Assembly (NCBI RefSeq): GCF_963082655.1
Contig: NC_081552.1
Location: 558,001 to 622,000 of the forward strand
DNA length: 64,000 nt
Reading direction: 5' to 3'
Source of the DNA: Stomoxys calcitrans
Lineage: Eukaryota; Arthropoda; Insecta; Diptera; Muscidae
Under the pieces are notes generated by a model. It was given only the letters and a program-made list of their open reading frames with translations, was not told the origin of the DNA and made no database searches. Position 1 is the first letter of the stretch, and every line of letters begins with the position of its first letter. This document shows positions 48,184 through 60,378 of the stretch, piece after piece. A program made the translations under genes and the position numbers.

Positions 48184-49239
48184 ATTCGCCCTGGAGTCTG
48201 CTTTTTCTGTTTCAGTGACTTTATTACGATGGTGCTGTTGTTCGAGTTGTTTGTTCTCCTCTTGGCTGTTTTCTTTGTTAGTACTGTTGTTATTGTTTGC
48301 GTTTTGATTCGCTGAATCACCTTTTGTCTGTTTTTCACGATTATTTTGATTGCGTATCCGCTCTTGCTGTGCTGCGGCTGCAGCTCTTGACGTTGTTGCT
48401 GTTTCGCTGTCTTCCGATAAAAACGAACGGAGGCCACTACTATTGTTTATTCCAGTAAAATCGTCCGTCCGTCCTGCTGCTGAACGTCGTCCTTTTTTGC
48501 GCGGCGGCTGGTCCTCGGAAGAGGCACCAGTTGCAGCAGCTTTTTTGTTATTTCTATCAATTTTGAGTCTTTATAATACCCCAACGACGGCAGCCTTACT
48601 GTCTTCTCTCTTACTTCTTTTCTCTCTTCCTCCTCCTACAGACCACAGTGCACACTGCGTTTCGACAGGTGCCCTGTTTGTTAGCTATGCAAAACACAAA
48701 AATAATTATGTTGAATGAAAACTGAAAAAACATTACGAGATACTTTGATTTTTTAGAATTCCAAGTCTTAAAACTATTAATGACGTACCCCAGCTTTCAC
48801 AGCTGATGGTGAATAAATGTAAACACTTATACATACAAAATTACCCTATTCGTGGCAGCATCCATCACAAATAGCAAGGGCAAACAAATACACATAGTTA
48901 CATTTTGTTTTGAATTCTTTAATTCTACAATTTACCTTCCTTTTTTATGTAACGTTTTTAATGGTAACAACTTCCATGGATAAACAAGAACGAACACGAC
49001 CAAAAACTTTTAACGTCAATGAAAAAAATGGCTAGTGCAATTAAATGCGTGTATATGTATTGCTGCATGCACTTCCTATTTTTAAGGTTTAAACTTAAAA
49101 AGAAACGTATAACGTTGTCTATGGCAAAAATACGCTCAAAGATACGTTACCGAATGTTTTAGTACAGCTTCACAGCATGGTTGAATTAGATAGATTTAAG
49201 AAGGTAACGTCATATGCCCAGCTGATAAAATTTTCCAAT
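48184..49239. other. Wdr26 5' region
   Basis: 48184-48635 is an open minus-strand frame continuous with Wdr26 but lacking an ATG. Beyond it, no gene or repeat is recognised. Confidence 0.45.
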
Positions 49240-49508
49240 TTCAGAGATGTATCCATACCAAGTTATGACATACCAAATTAAAGGTATTGATCTCCCTTTA
49301 ATGTGGTATGCGCACTTTTTTGAACGAAGTCCACTAATTGTCTCCAGACTGAATTTTAAGTTCTGCCCCCAGTTTCGAAACAACACTTGAAGGTTTGTTC
49401 TACGAAAACAGTTCTGGGTTAAGTGTGGTTTACCAAATAATATATATGGATTTCCCTTTAATGTGGTATGCGCACTTTTCGAACGAAGTCCATTTACGTA
49501 CTCCAGAA
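49240..49508. repeat. Local duplication of about 150 bp
   Basis: ctttaatgtggtatgcgcac with gaacgaagtcca occurs at about 49296-49332 and again at 49455-49492, with diverged flanks. Confidence 0.7.
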
Positions 49509-49509
49509 T

Positions 49510-49728
49510 TTTTTTTTTTTTTTTTTGGACTTTAATCGAAATGGCAGAGTACGACTCTATATGCCAGGTTGTACTTCCGAAGTTGGTGTCCCCACCAACT
49601 GTAAATTAAAACACGTGTATTAAAAATACAGAATTAAAACCAATGTACAGTTATAACTGTACTGTGTATAACGATGACTAAGCATCGAATCCCGAAGCGT
49701 CCGCTTCAGACGAATTCTAAATGCAAAG
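49510..49728 (-). mobile_element. 219-bp SINE-like retroposon, copy 2
   Basis: Same sequence and orientation as 46068-46286, including the poly-T left edge. Target-site duplication tactccagaat at 49499-49509 and 49729-49739. Confidence 0.9.
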
Positions 49729-50014
49729 TACTCCAGAATAGAATTAGTTTATTCACAGCTTAATGTTCTGGCGACAGTAGCTAAAAACGGTTGATAATTT
49801 CCGTACATACTGATTTTTTTTTGGTAGTTACCCTGTATTAAAGCCATCTTGCGAGTTATCGTTGGTAACTTCTCCACATATAAGTAGATTTGCTCACACT
49901 CAAAATATATGGAAAACCTCGTTGCAAAACACGAGAATTCCGATTTCCGAAATCTAGATTTGTTCCAAGTGTAAACATGGTTTTAAAGTATCCTGTTTAT
50001 TTGTATTTTGTTGT

Positions 50015-50545
50015 TGGGCAACTGCCACTACCTGTAAATATATATATCTTGTCCTGTTCAGCTTTCGGAATTGTTCGAAAAACGTTAACAAAACATCATG
50101 ATTTTTTTAAACATTCACAGAAAAAATATAGACCTAATCGAAATCCGATTTTTGTATCATGCAAAGGCTTTCGTTGACAATATTTTTAATTGTACGAATT
50201 AAATTGTTATTTAATTATACAAATTGTTAATATCTATTTCTTCGTTCTGTTGTGTGCTCTTTCACACATATGTAATGCGAGTGAGCCAAATATATGACTA
50301 GTTTCTGTCATAAACAGACACAGGATGCTGTGGGTAGACAAAAAATATCAAGAAAAAATTAAAGTGTTGTTTATATTTATCTTTCAAAATATTTTTTTAA
50401 ATAATAATTGTTAAGTAAAAACAATATATTTTAAAAATTGTTATGCTGAAATAGTGTAAAGCAGAAAAAATTAGGATGTGAACGAAATAAATACATTCCA
50501 AACGAAACAAATTTGAGGACATGGAAGAAGAAATACGAGGATTTA
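50015..50545. repeat. Left arm of a large inverted repeat pair
   Basis: Text such as caactgccactacctgtaaa, caaatatatgactagtttct and ccaaacgaaacaaatttgag is matched in reverse at 54740-55690. Probably two copies of one transposon in opposite orientation. Confidence 0.7.
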
Positions 50546-51639
50546 AAATATTATTTCATTTTAATATGATCCATTTAAATATTATCCTATATTGGCGCTG
50601 AAGACGGAATATAACAAATGGAGTATTCCTTTATGCGGATCTAGATTTCGTTTAATTGTGCGCAAAATGCTAACATTGGTATTTATTACGAATCACTTTA
50701 ATATGTATGTACATAGACGGCACACAGAAAAAATTAATGTGTTTTATTTTTCTGTGTAATTACATGCAATATTTTGTATTAGCGTAAAAAGGCAATTATT
50801 TATTCCACAAATTTTTAGCTTATACGTTTTTTTATACGGAGTTTGACAGTTGTTCACGTGAAAAGCCAAATAGAGCACCTACCCTAACACAAAATTTCAA
50901 TGAAATCTTTAATAAAATTTTGTAAAAATTGGTTTCAGAGTGGAAACTTATTTTATTAAGCGCAGTATGCACCTGTGTCGAAATTTTCGTTACCATAAAA
51001 AATGCATTTACATATCCTAAACGAAATTTTCGTTACCGGTGCCCATGGTACAATTAGGAGCTTGCGTCATTAACACAACAATAAAAATCAACCCCCAGCG
51101 AAACTACCTTGAGTGGCAAATGCCGCAAATTGAAATGTCAAATTGGTTTTAGAAATAAACCTAGTTTTACAACTTATCGCCTTCAAAATTTTCTTTGCAA
51201 AACAGGGTGAAATAATAGGCTTTGTTGAATTTTTTCTTGCAACTATGAATGAAAATGTATGTTTTAATAGCTCCATGCAACATGAAATAAAGTTATTTGC
51301 AATTGGAAACGGTTAGTTACAGCACATATTTAATTTATAAGCCAAAAATTATTGAAATTCGGCCAAAAATATGAATCGATGTTTGTCGGCACCTTATTTT
51401 CTACAAACTATATTTCAGTGGCGACATAAATGTCTTGGCTACAACCGAAAATTTTGCTAGAGGTGCATACTCAGCTTTAATATGAAAAATTAATATATTG
51501 TTGACATAGAAAAATACTTCGTCAAAAAGGCGGGCCATTTTTGCACAAAACAGAGATGATAAAAAACCAACTTATTAAAATTAAGGTATTTACCTCCTCT
51601 TTGAGGCGGCATTCGCTTGTACGAAGTCCATTCCAGATC
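50546..51639. other. AT-rich intergenic DNA
   Basis: No gene is recognised. Phrases near 50810-50870 (tatacggagtttgacagttg) and 51440-51480 resemble transposon debris but cannot be assigned. Confidence 0.35.
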
Positions 51640-51815
51640 TCCAAAAATTTTTAAAACAATATTATGTCATCCTGTACAGTTGTCATCAAAATTTACATGG
51701 CATAGTACATCACAAACGTTGCCAACATTAGGAGGGAAATACCACCGCTGAATATTTTTCTGATGGTCTTGCCAGGATTCGAACCCAGGCGTTCAGCGTC
51801 ATAGGCGCCTCCCAA
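51640..51815 (-). repeat. tRNA-derived SINE, reverse copy
   Basis: The minus strand reads ggaggcgcctatgacgctga, acgcctgggttcgaatcctg (B box) and gcggtggtatttccctccta. Same family as 30421-30680. A family A MITE piece follows at once (51815-52110). Confidence 0.8.
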
Positions 51816-52299
51816 GTTAAATAAGCACAACTTTCCAATAGCCTTTGCCACCATCTTCCACTTGTTTCAAAATATTGTTGTTGTAACTGCAATACCAAAA
51901 GCATAACCCTATTATTCGCAATCGTTAGATTGCTATGAAAGAAACATTTTTTTATTTATTTTAGAAGTAAATTTATTTATATACAAATTCTTTCTTATTT
52001 ATGCATCCACAAATACTAAATTGTTTTCATCACGAGTAAATACATGTGAGCAAGTTCACTAACGCTAACAAATACTTAGCTCTTTTTGGGCATTGTGAAA
52101 TGTAAATTTTCCCTAGATGAAAAAACATGTTATAGCGTAACGAACACTTCATCAATATATACCGCTTCCTTTTTTTATATTCAGTGAATCCAGAGTTGGA
52201 CCTAAGATTCACTGAATAAGGTTAAGTCAAGCGATCAGCCGACATACTTTTTTTTTAATTATTATCAGTACTTGGCATTGATAATCCGTAACGACACGA

Positions 52300-53160
52300 A
52301 AAGAAATACCTTCCAAATAAATCCATACCCTTTTCAGGGAATAGACTATCGCTGTGTTTCTAATTCGAAACTTTAGTAACGTGATTCATCGTCTGTATTC
52401 CTCTTCGATAAATAGGCTACGGGATGAAATGCTCCATCTTCCTGTCTCTGCAGAAGAATTGATCCAAACCCCCTCGCACTAGAGTCGCAGTGTGACTCCG
52501 TCTCCCATCTTGGGTTATGAATAGACAAGACCGGTCCGGATATCAAATGTCTTCGCTATTCATCAAAAGCCTTTCTGCACTCTTCAGAAAACTCAAACGA
52601 AACGCCTTCCTTCGTGAAATTGCGAAGCGGTCTTGCTGTTAGTGAGAATTCCCTCACGAATTTCCCAAATTACGAGCACAGCCCTACAAACGCCTTCACC
52701 TGCCTCGTAGCTTCCGGTACCGTATAAGAAGTTATGGCTCGTATGAGGCCCTCCAATGGTCTTATACCGACCGCCGAAACCGAGTATCCCAAATACTCTT
52801 ACATTTTTGGAATTTCAATTTCAGCCCATTTTCGCTAACCTAGTTAACACCAGTCGCAGCAAATCCTTGTGTTCTTCAAGCGTATCTGTATATGTATATC
52901 ACCACTTTATTCCTTTCGAAGAGGTCTTTAGAAATCACACTAACAATCCGTTGGAAAATGGCTAGACCATTCTTCAATCCAAAAGGTAGTCGCAGGAATT
53001 CGAAGTGTATTCCACCGAATCTTTTGTCCCTCTTCCTTAGTGAAATGTTCATGGGCAAAATTTGCATTTGCTCCTGCCATCTGCACCAGGTAAAGCCAGG
53101 ATTCAAATTCATTACCGTGAAGTACGTCTATCCTTCCAAATTTCCAGACAATCCTCAATA
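52300..53160 (-). pseudogene. Ty3/gypsy-type pol remnant (RT and RNase H start)
   Basis: Minus-strand frames: LNPGFTWCRWQ (in place of DLxSGFHQI), then FGGIHFEFLRLPFGLKNGLA and IFQRIVSVISKDLFERNKVV (RT). Further on come RNase H-like text FSEECRKAFDE and SHCDSSARGFGSILLQR near 52450-52620. Frameshifts and stops are frequent. A SINE 3' scrap (gaaatgttcatgggcaaaat) interrupts it at 53030-53065. No env is seen. Confidence 0.72.
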
Positions 53161-53183
53161 ACGGGCAGGAAATAATTAACCCT

Positions 53184-53985
53184 AAAGGCTGGTGCTACGT
53201 TCCCTTTTGTGGAAAAATTTCCCGAAAATGTTCAAGTTGCCAAGTACTGTCAAAAATTAAAAAAATCTGATGTCGCTTGTCTTAACCTTATTCAGTGAAT
53301 CCTGGGCCAAAGTGTTGCCATTTACACACAGAAATTAATTAACATTAAACAATTAATCAGCTGCTTACGTGCATGTGTACACACAAATTTGAGTGTGTGG
53401 GTTGCACTGAAATTCATGTATGTTTTTGTTTTTGCAACCAAAACCACTCCTTCGTAATTAATAAATAATGAGACACAAAACAATTTAAAAAGAGGCAAAT
53501 GCAGAATTTATTTGTAAAAGTTATTAGATTTTGTAGTATTTCACAGTTATAAGTTTAATAAGCAAAACTTTCCAAAAGCCTTTGTCAGCATCTTCCACTT
53601 TTATCCAAATATTATTGTTGTAATTGAAGGACCAAAAGCACAACACATTCTTTCACAAAACTTATTATTTCGTACAGATTGATTGAGTTGCTTTATTTAA
53701 AAAACACTTTCTTATTTATGCATCCACAAACACTTTATTTTTTTCACCCATGTAAAACATCACTAACACTAGCAAACACTCAGTTACAATTAGAAGTTTG
53801 GCTATTGCGTTTATTTTGCGTAAGAAAATTACTTGTTGCACAGTGACTGTGGTTGTGCCCTTTTTGGGCGTCGTGAAATGTACATTTTCCCTAGATAAAA
53901 AAACAAGTTATGACGAAACGAACACATTTCGGCAGATTTTTCCATTTGGTTTTTTATATGGAGTTTCAACGCGAAACCCGAATAT
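53184..53985. mobile_element. MITE family A, long copy 2
   Basis: Starts aaggctggtgctacgttc and ends cgaatatagtac. The interior matches 34181-34992 (cctttgtcagcatcttccac, tttcgtacagattgattgag). It lies between gypsy pol and gag pieces, so it may have inserted into that element. Confidence 0.68.
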
Positions 53986-54545
53986 AGTACACCTGGCCAG
54001 GCCTGGAATCAAATCCACGTCAGCCCTTATATCATCACTCATATCGATACTACATGTCCTTCTAAATTCCTCTGACAAATCATCCATAGCACAATCATCC
54101 ATTAAATCTTCATTTACGGAAATCAGTAATGCTCGCATTCTGAGCAAATATCCTACATAGAGAAAAGAAAGCGGTGAATGCTCTCGGACTTCTTATTCTT
54201 TAAATGTCTCTCAGGCTCGGATTTTGTTGAACTCGGCACAAAATTTGTCCTTCATGTCGTTCCATGAATCTGCTGAAATCAATCGCAAATACAGGCTTGC
54301 GCTGTTTAAATTCATCGGCCTAGCGAATATGAATTTTCCTCCTGTGTGCACCCTTTAATGGTAGTGATTGTCTCAAAGTCTGCAATCCATTTATTTATGC
54401 CATAGTCGTCATCTTCACTAAATTTGGGGTCTCTCCAATTAGCGAATTTGTTTTTGTAGCTTGAGAATCCAAGTGTTAGCTGAGTTGCTCTTCCAACTCG
54501 TCCAAAGAAGAAGAACAAATTGGCTTTCCTTTATGAGCCTCTCTC
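53986..54545 (-). pseudogene. Retrotransposon gag-like remnant
   Basis: Minus-strand pieces read KFANWRDPKFSEDDDYGINKW, IADFETITTIKGCTQEE, SADSWNDMKDKFCAEFNKIR and ALLISVNEDLMDDCAMDDL. This pattern resembles LTR-retrotransposon gag (a W-x2-MKDKF block). Frameshifted. It may belong with the pol remnant at 52300-53160. Confidence 0.5.
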
Positions 54546-54739
54546 TTTCTTGTCGTGTTTAACGTCTGTTAAAAGTATAATGAACAAAATAATGTATACA
54601 CGTATTATAGTGAATCGTAATATATACCAATCTTAGCATTTTAAGGAATACTGTTTTTTTTTATCCTCCGTCATCAGCGTCGTTTTCCAAGCTAAATAGT
54701 CTCTATAACACATTAAAATAAAATAATACTTATAAATAC

Positions 54740-55690
54740 CACGTCTACCTTTTCTATGTCCTCAAATTTGTTTCGTTTGGAATGTACCTATTTCATTTGT
54801 TCACATTTTAATTTCTTCTGCTTTACACTATTTCAGCATAACACTTTTTAAAATAAATTGTTTTTAATTAACAATTATTATTTAATAAATTTTTTTATTT
54901 TATTAAGAGATAAATAAAAACCACACTTTCTATTTTTCTTGATATTTTTGTCTAGACACGAGACTAAGTGTCTGTCTATGATAGAAACTAGACATATATT
55001 TGGCTCATTCGCACTACATACGTGTGAAAGAGGAAACAACAGAACCAAAAATATATACTCACAATTTGTATTATTAAATAACACTTTAATTCGTACAATT
55101 AAAAATATGTTCAAGGCGGATTTAAAAGATTGTCTCACGCGAACAGCTGGCCAGGTTTAACGGTTTTAGGATGACAGATTTTTGTTTGCATTCTTTTTGT
55201 TGTTATCTTCTTTCTCGCATATTCTCTGTTCATGCACACACACGCACACAGATTTCTTTGCGTGTGTTGGCAAAAGTACGATCAGCTTGATGACAACATG
55301 GCAGATTGCACCATATGATTTGTGGTTGTTGTACAAATGAGACCACCTTCAACAGTTTCGCCATGGTTCAACGTATGCTTTCTTTACCAACCACTTGCCA
55401 TGGTATAAAAAAATCGGATTTCAATATCAAAAATAATTAAAGCAATTAACAACTTTGAAATTTTTTTTATAAGCCAATACCATGTTTAATCGGTAAAATT
55501 TAGGTCTATATTTTTTCTGTGCAGTGTGAAAGGTCGAAATGTTTTTCAAAACGACAAAAGCAAAACGAGTCAATGTAGACAAGGCATTATGCAGCAATAG
55601 TTTAGTTTGAAGCTGAGTATGCACCTCAAGCGAAATTTTTGCTTACAGCCAAGATATATTCATTTACAGGTAGTGGCAGCTGCCCAACAA
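54740..55690. repeat. Right arm of the large inverted repeat pair, split by a MITE
   Basis: Reverse match to 50015-50545. The match stops at 55110, resumes near 55380 (ggtataaaaaaatcggattt), and ends with tttacaggtagtggcagctg. The gap is the family B MITE at 55111-55352. Confidence 0.7.
55111..55352. mobile_element. MITE family B, copy 2
   Basis: caaggcggatttaaaagatt at the left and tgtacaaatgagaccacctt at the right. A (CA)n-rich centre. It interrupts the inverted-repeat arm. Confidence 0.75.
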
Positions 55691-57771
55691 TAAAATATTG
55701 AGTGCACTATCTGTCAAAATCAGTGATTCGTGCAACTCTGATTTTGTATACGTAACTAGTTCGCGCCATTTTTCGCTGTTTGTGTGTGTTATGGATCTTA
55801 ACTATAATACACACACACACACACAGTCAGTCACTTGGTATTCTCTGTCGTAGTAAAGCCCATTTTACTGGACCATTTTACCAATTTCAGTGGACTCCTA
55901 TGCACAAAATATTAAAATAAAAATTTGGAAAGTATTAATTTAAAACCCCAATTACCTTTGCTAATGTGTACGATACTCTCTGCATGCTTCGGAATTCTGG
56001 GTCATTTGCTCGACTTCAGCTATGGATTTTGTGGCAATAGCAATGCTTCGCTGCTAATGTTGAACTACAGCAACAGTCATCTCAATATGAAAACCATTGA
56101 ATCTTAGGTGAGAAACATGCTTTTTTAAATAAATACCATTCAGCTATTATTTTATAATAATTAATGAAACTTATGTTTATTTGACAGTTACCAATGCTGC
56201 CAGGTGTATTTTACCAAAATAGCGGTTTTAATCGCCAAAATCACCAAAGCTTCCAATTTAAAAAATTAAAGAAAACCGATTTATGAAATTATTTCACTTA
56301 AAGTGGCCAACCTTAAATATTTGGAATAAGAATAAGACCAAATTTTTTTTCGCTTTTTGTAGAGTGGCTCTCGTATGTGGATAAAATTTCATCAATTTGT
56401 TGAGATTAATGCCCATACCAGATTGAATTGTGGTCTTGAATGGAATATAAACGAACTCCAGTGAAAGCTGAAGCAATTTGCTTTTAAGGAAAACATTTCT
56501 TGGACATGAAGCATTTCTTATGCAGATAGCTTCAGATTTCAGAGCATAAATTTTAATTCCCCATTTTTTGCGCAGGGCCAGCTGCGGCGAAGGATGATGC
56601 GCAAATAAAAATCTGACCCCTTAATACCGTGAAATCTGACCGGCTGTTAACAGGTGTTCACGTGAGACCACCATTTTAAATCCCCCTGTATGTCACCATT
56701 CAATCTAAAGCCTAGTACTGACTTCGTCTTTTCTCCCGAACAACGGTCAAAACGCGTTATAAAAAATGGTGTCGAAGAAAATGCGAACACATTCCGCAGA
56801 AGTGGTACTCAGTATTTTGAGCAAAATACCAGGGACATGTCGCTGCGCCAATAAAAATTTCGCCTCAATAAATTGCAAGTGTAATTAAATGCTAACGAAC
56901 TGGTTCCCCGCAACTCAGTTTCATCGCCATGCGCTTTTTCCTTTACACAAATTTGTAAAAATCAGCTTGTTTATGTGATTTCCAAAGTTAATCTAAATGG
57001 AAATCGTTAATTATGAGGTTTAATATTAAAATCATAAAAGAATTTCTCTAATTTACGGAATGCAAAACTATTTTTGAATATCATTTGTTATTCAAATCAT
57101 TTGTTTTACGCCCTGAAACGCGTTCAAAGTTGAAAGTTCAAAGGTGAAAGTTGGTTTAAGTATTACTTTTTTATTGTGTTTCAGCTTGTTTATCTGATTT
57201 CCAAAGTTAATTTAAATGGAAATCGTTAATTATGAGGTTTAATATTAAAATCATAAAATAATTTCTTTAATTTACGGACTGCAAAACTATTTTTAAATGG
57301 AAACATATTCAAATCATTTGTTTTACGCCCTGAAACGCGTTCAAAGTTGAAAGTTGGTTTAAGTATTACTTTTTTTTTATTATGCTTTAATCATTTTTTT
57401 AATTTATTACTTTGATCTTTTTTGAGTATGATTTTTTTTTTATCAGTTACTGCTTATAATTTTTAGTAATTTGTTTTTTATTTGTTATATAGTTTTATCT
57501 AGATTTAGTAAGTGTTAAATAGGTTAAACATTTTTTCCATTTTCTAAGTTTTTAAGTTTTTTATTTTTAATTGAGTAGTTTTTTAACTTATGTTAGAAAA
57601 AGTACGTCTTATGCATAGTGTGATTATTTATAGGCCTGATGGCTTCGCATTGCATGAAATGAAATAAATAAATAAGTGCAGATAAATAAGTTGGTTAACT
57701 TGTTCCGTCAGATGCGTGCGTGCATTTGTTGTGTAATTCACACAATATAAACCAACCTATCAAGACAAAAC
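55691..57771. other. Intergenic DNA with family C debris and a local duplication
   Basis: Family C text at 55690-55800. At 56950-57180 a block (cagcttgtttatctgatttc, gaaatcgttaattatgaggt) is repeated at 57183-57365. A short plus-strand frame at 55956-56107 has unusually coding-like composition (see findings). No confirmed gene. Confidence 0.45.
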
Positions 57772-58034
57772 AATTAATGGTGGTCTCATTTGTACAACAA
57801 GCACAAATCATATGTGCAATCCGCCATGTTGTCATCAAGCTGATCGACGTTTTACCAACACACACAAAGAAATGTGTGTGCGTGTGTGTATACATGTGCG
57901 TACATCAGCAGAGAATATGCGATAAAGAAGATAACAACAAAGAGAATGCAAACAAAAATTTGACATCTTAACACCGTCAGACCTTGCCGGCTGTTTACAG
58001 CGGTACGCGCGAGACCACTTTTTTAAAACCGTGT
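57772..58034. mobile_element. MITE family B, copy 3 (reverse)
   Basis: Left tggtggtctcatttgtacaa, right gcgcgagaccactttttt and aaaaccg. A (TG)n tract in the middle. Same family as 33714 and 55111. Confidence 0.75.
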
Positions 58035-58369
58035 TGCTTTTATGCAAGATATATTCATTTACAGGTAGATGCCCAACAACAAAATATTGTGGGTCTGTGA
58101 GGCAACGCTCAAAAACAAAGCACAACGCTTGGTACAATTATTAGAAGGTAAAGTCATAAGCCCAGCTGATCAAATTTACCATTAAAACGAAAAAAAGGTT
58201 AGAAGTACACGGTAGTGTAACTCGTGTGCCTTCGTTCGGTCGACGCATTGCTGTTATTTTACATAGCATTGTTGTTATTTTGCACTTGGTTGATTGGTCG
58301 GGATTTACTGCCCCATAAAAAAAACTGTTTTAGTGCGGCCATCACTGCTATATATCATCTGCTGTGTGT

Positions 58370-58575
58370 CCCGGCACGGGATAATTATGAGCATCACACA
58401 GGCTGGAACTATGAACTTCAGTCTGTGTAGTGTTCTTCGAGAAGCTTAGCTGGGAGCTACCCGGCGCGTCCACAGCTTACGGAGTAGCTGCAACTGCAGT
58501 CACGGACAAACAGCGGAGAGTCTCAGTGAGAGGCCGGGTGGCACCGGCTCTTGCTTTAATACTGAGTGCGGATGT
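58370..58575 (+). repeat. Repeat R
   Basis: Contains cggcacgggataattatgag, gaagcttagctgggagctac, gaggccgggtggcaccggct and aatactgagtgcgg. The clearest copy of this family in the window. Confidence 0.75.
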
Positions 58576-60378
58576 GAACATTAGTTGGTTTGAATACAAA
58601 TAGAGGATAAGTCCTAACAACATATGATAAATGTCGAAATTAACGCATTGATCTATAAAACCACAAAGTATTTGATTGAATTTCTTACAAAAAAAAAAAA
58701 ACAATATAGGAATTGCACTATTCAAATGATATGTTAACAAAAGAAAACATTTAAACCGCTGTGACGATCTTATTCCATTGTGATATCAGACCATACTTAT
58801 GGGTAGGAGCAAAATCTTGACTTAAATAACACAAACCTTGTGAAGTTGAAAATAATTAAAATAAATGCAATTTAATCGAACCATGATTTATTATTGTGTA
58901 TTTATAAGCGATATATCGATAGTATTTAGTCTTTAGTCTCACCCAATACACAGCGCCATATATAATGCAGCAATTATATAAACATATCTTTGTTGGCTAG
59001 TACACATAATTCATACATTAATTGCTTAGAATTTAGTTTAGCTCTTTAATAGTTACAATGTCGATATATTTATTAAATAATACATTAATTACATGACGGC
59101 TTCTTTGATAGGGTCTGTACGGAAATCATCTTATTTCATTTAGAATGAAACGGATTTAATATTATAATGTGACAATTTGTCGTAAAAATTATCTAAATCT
59201 TATATGTAAACTATTCTATAGTGGTTCTATTACATGGATAAATGATGGGTATACAAGTTGCATGTTGCAAAACATTTGCTGCAATACATATCTATATCAA
59301 TGAAATATTCAGGGGACTTTCTGTTTTCTCATTAATAATATCGATGATAATTTTTATTTTTTCTTTATATTGTGAAGCAAACTTAACAATAGCGATAAAA
59401 ATGCCAATTTTGTTAATACATTCTCTAGAAACAATATTCTGAGGTAAGAATAATTTTTATAGAGACATTAACCAGGTATCAAAATTTAGTTTTTGAAATC
59501 ATTACTTGCAAACGGGACCTGCTTTTGCGAGTTAAACTATACAACCCAAACAATTGCGATATAACCCACGACCTTGTTACAATGTAACGCACTACCTCTC
59601 TTTGGATGTGAAATCTCAGTTCAAGTTTTTAGCAGCATGCCTTGAAAACGCAGGTGGTTGTAGTAATGAATAATGACAAATTTTGGGAAGATGATACTTT
59701 ATAATTATTTGTTGATTAGATTAGAAAAGGCTGTAAATACATACATATACAAAATATTTTGTATTTTAGGCTGATAAAAGAGCAAATTAAAATTACATTA
59801 ATTAAATTTTCGTGGCAATTATGAATGCCCATTTTTAATAAATTAAAGTGAAGAAACTCTACTAATTACAAAGTCGAATAACTCTTTTAGTCTATCAGAA
59901 AGATTATTGAAACGATGGCAAATTAAGTTAAGAAAGTGTTTTCAGATATTTGCAACATTTATGAAAAGAGCAATAGCAATAGCAACAAAACAAATACGAC
60001 AATTGAGTATCGGAATGGTTGTAGCTATTTGAACCAGATATAAGCCAGTGACAGTGGAGATAAGGAAAGCCCAATTTGATCTCTATTCTGGATGCTATTG
60101 CTTTGTTTCAATAGAAAAGTTGTTTTTCAAACGTCTATCCGAATGATTTATTCAAAAGAAAATTCGGATTAACTTGCCAATAATACACTCAATGTTAATC
60201 AATATAAGGAAAACTATGTTCCATCTAAAAGCTACATGGTTTTTAATTAGTTTAATGTACAGAGTAATTGCAGAACGCGTCTATCGCCATATTAGAAATT
60301 GTACCTTTAGCCCTCTCGTCCAAAAAATCAGATCGGAGAACTTGCTATAAGTTCAGTATTAATAAAATGATCATGCTG
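58576..60378. other. AT-rich region downstream of Cdk12
   Basis: Probably includes the Cdk12 3' UTR (minus strand). No repeat or other gene is recognised. Minus-strand AATAAA words exist but I cannot choose one. Confidence 0.4.
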
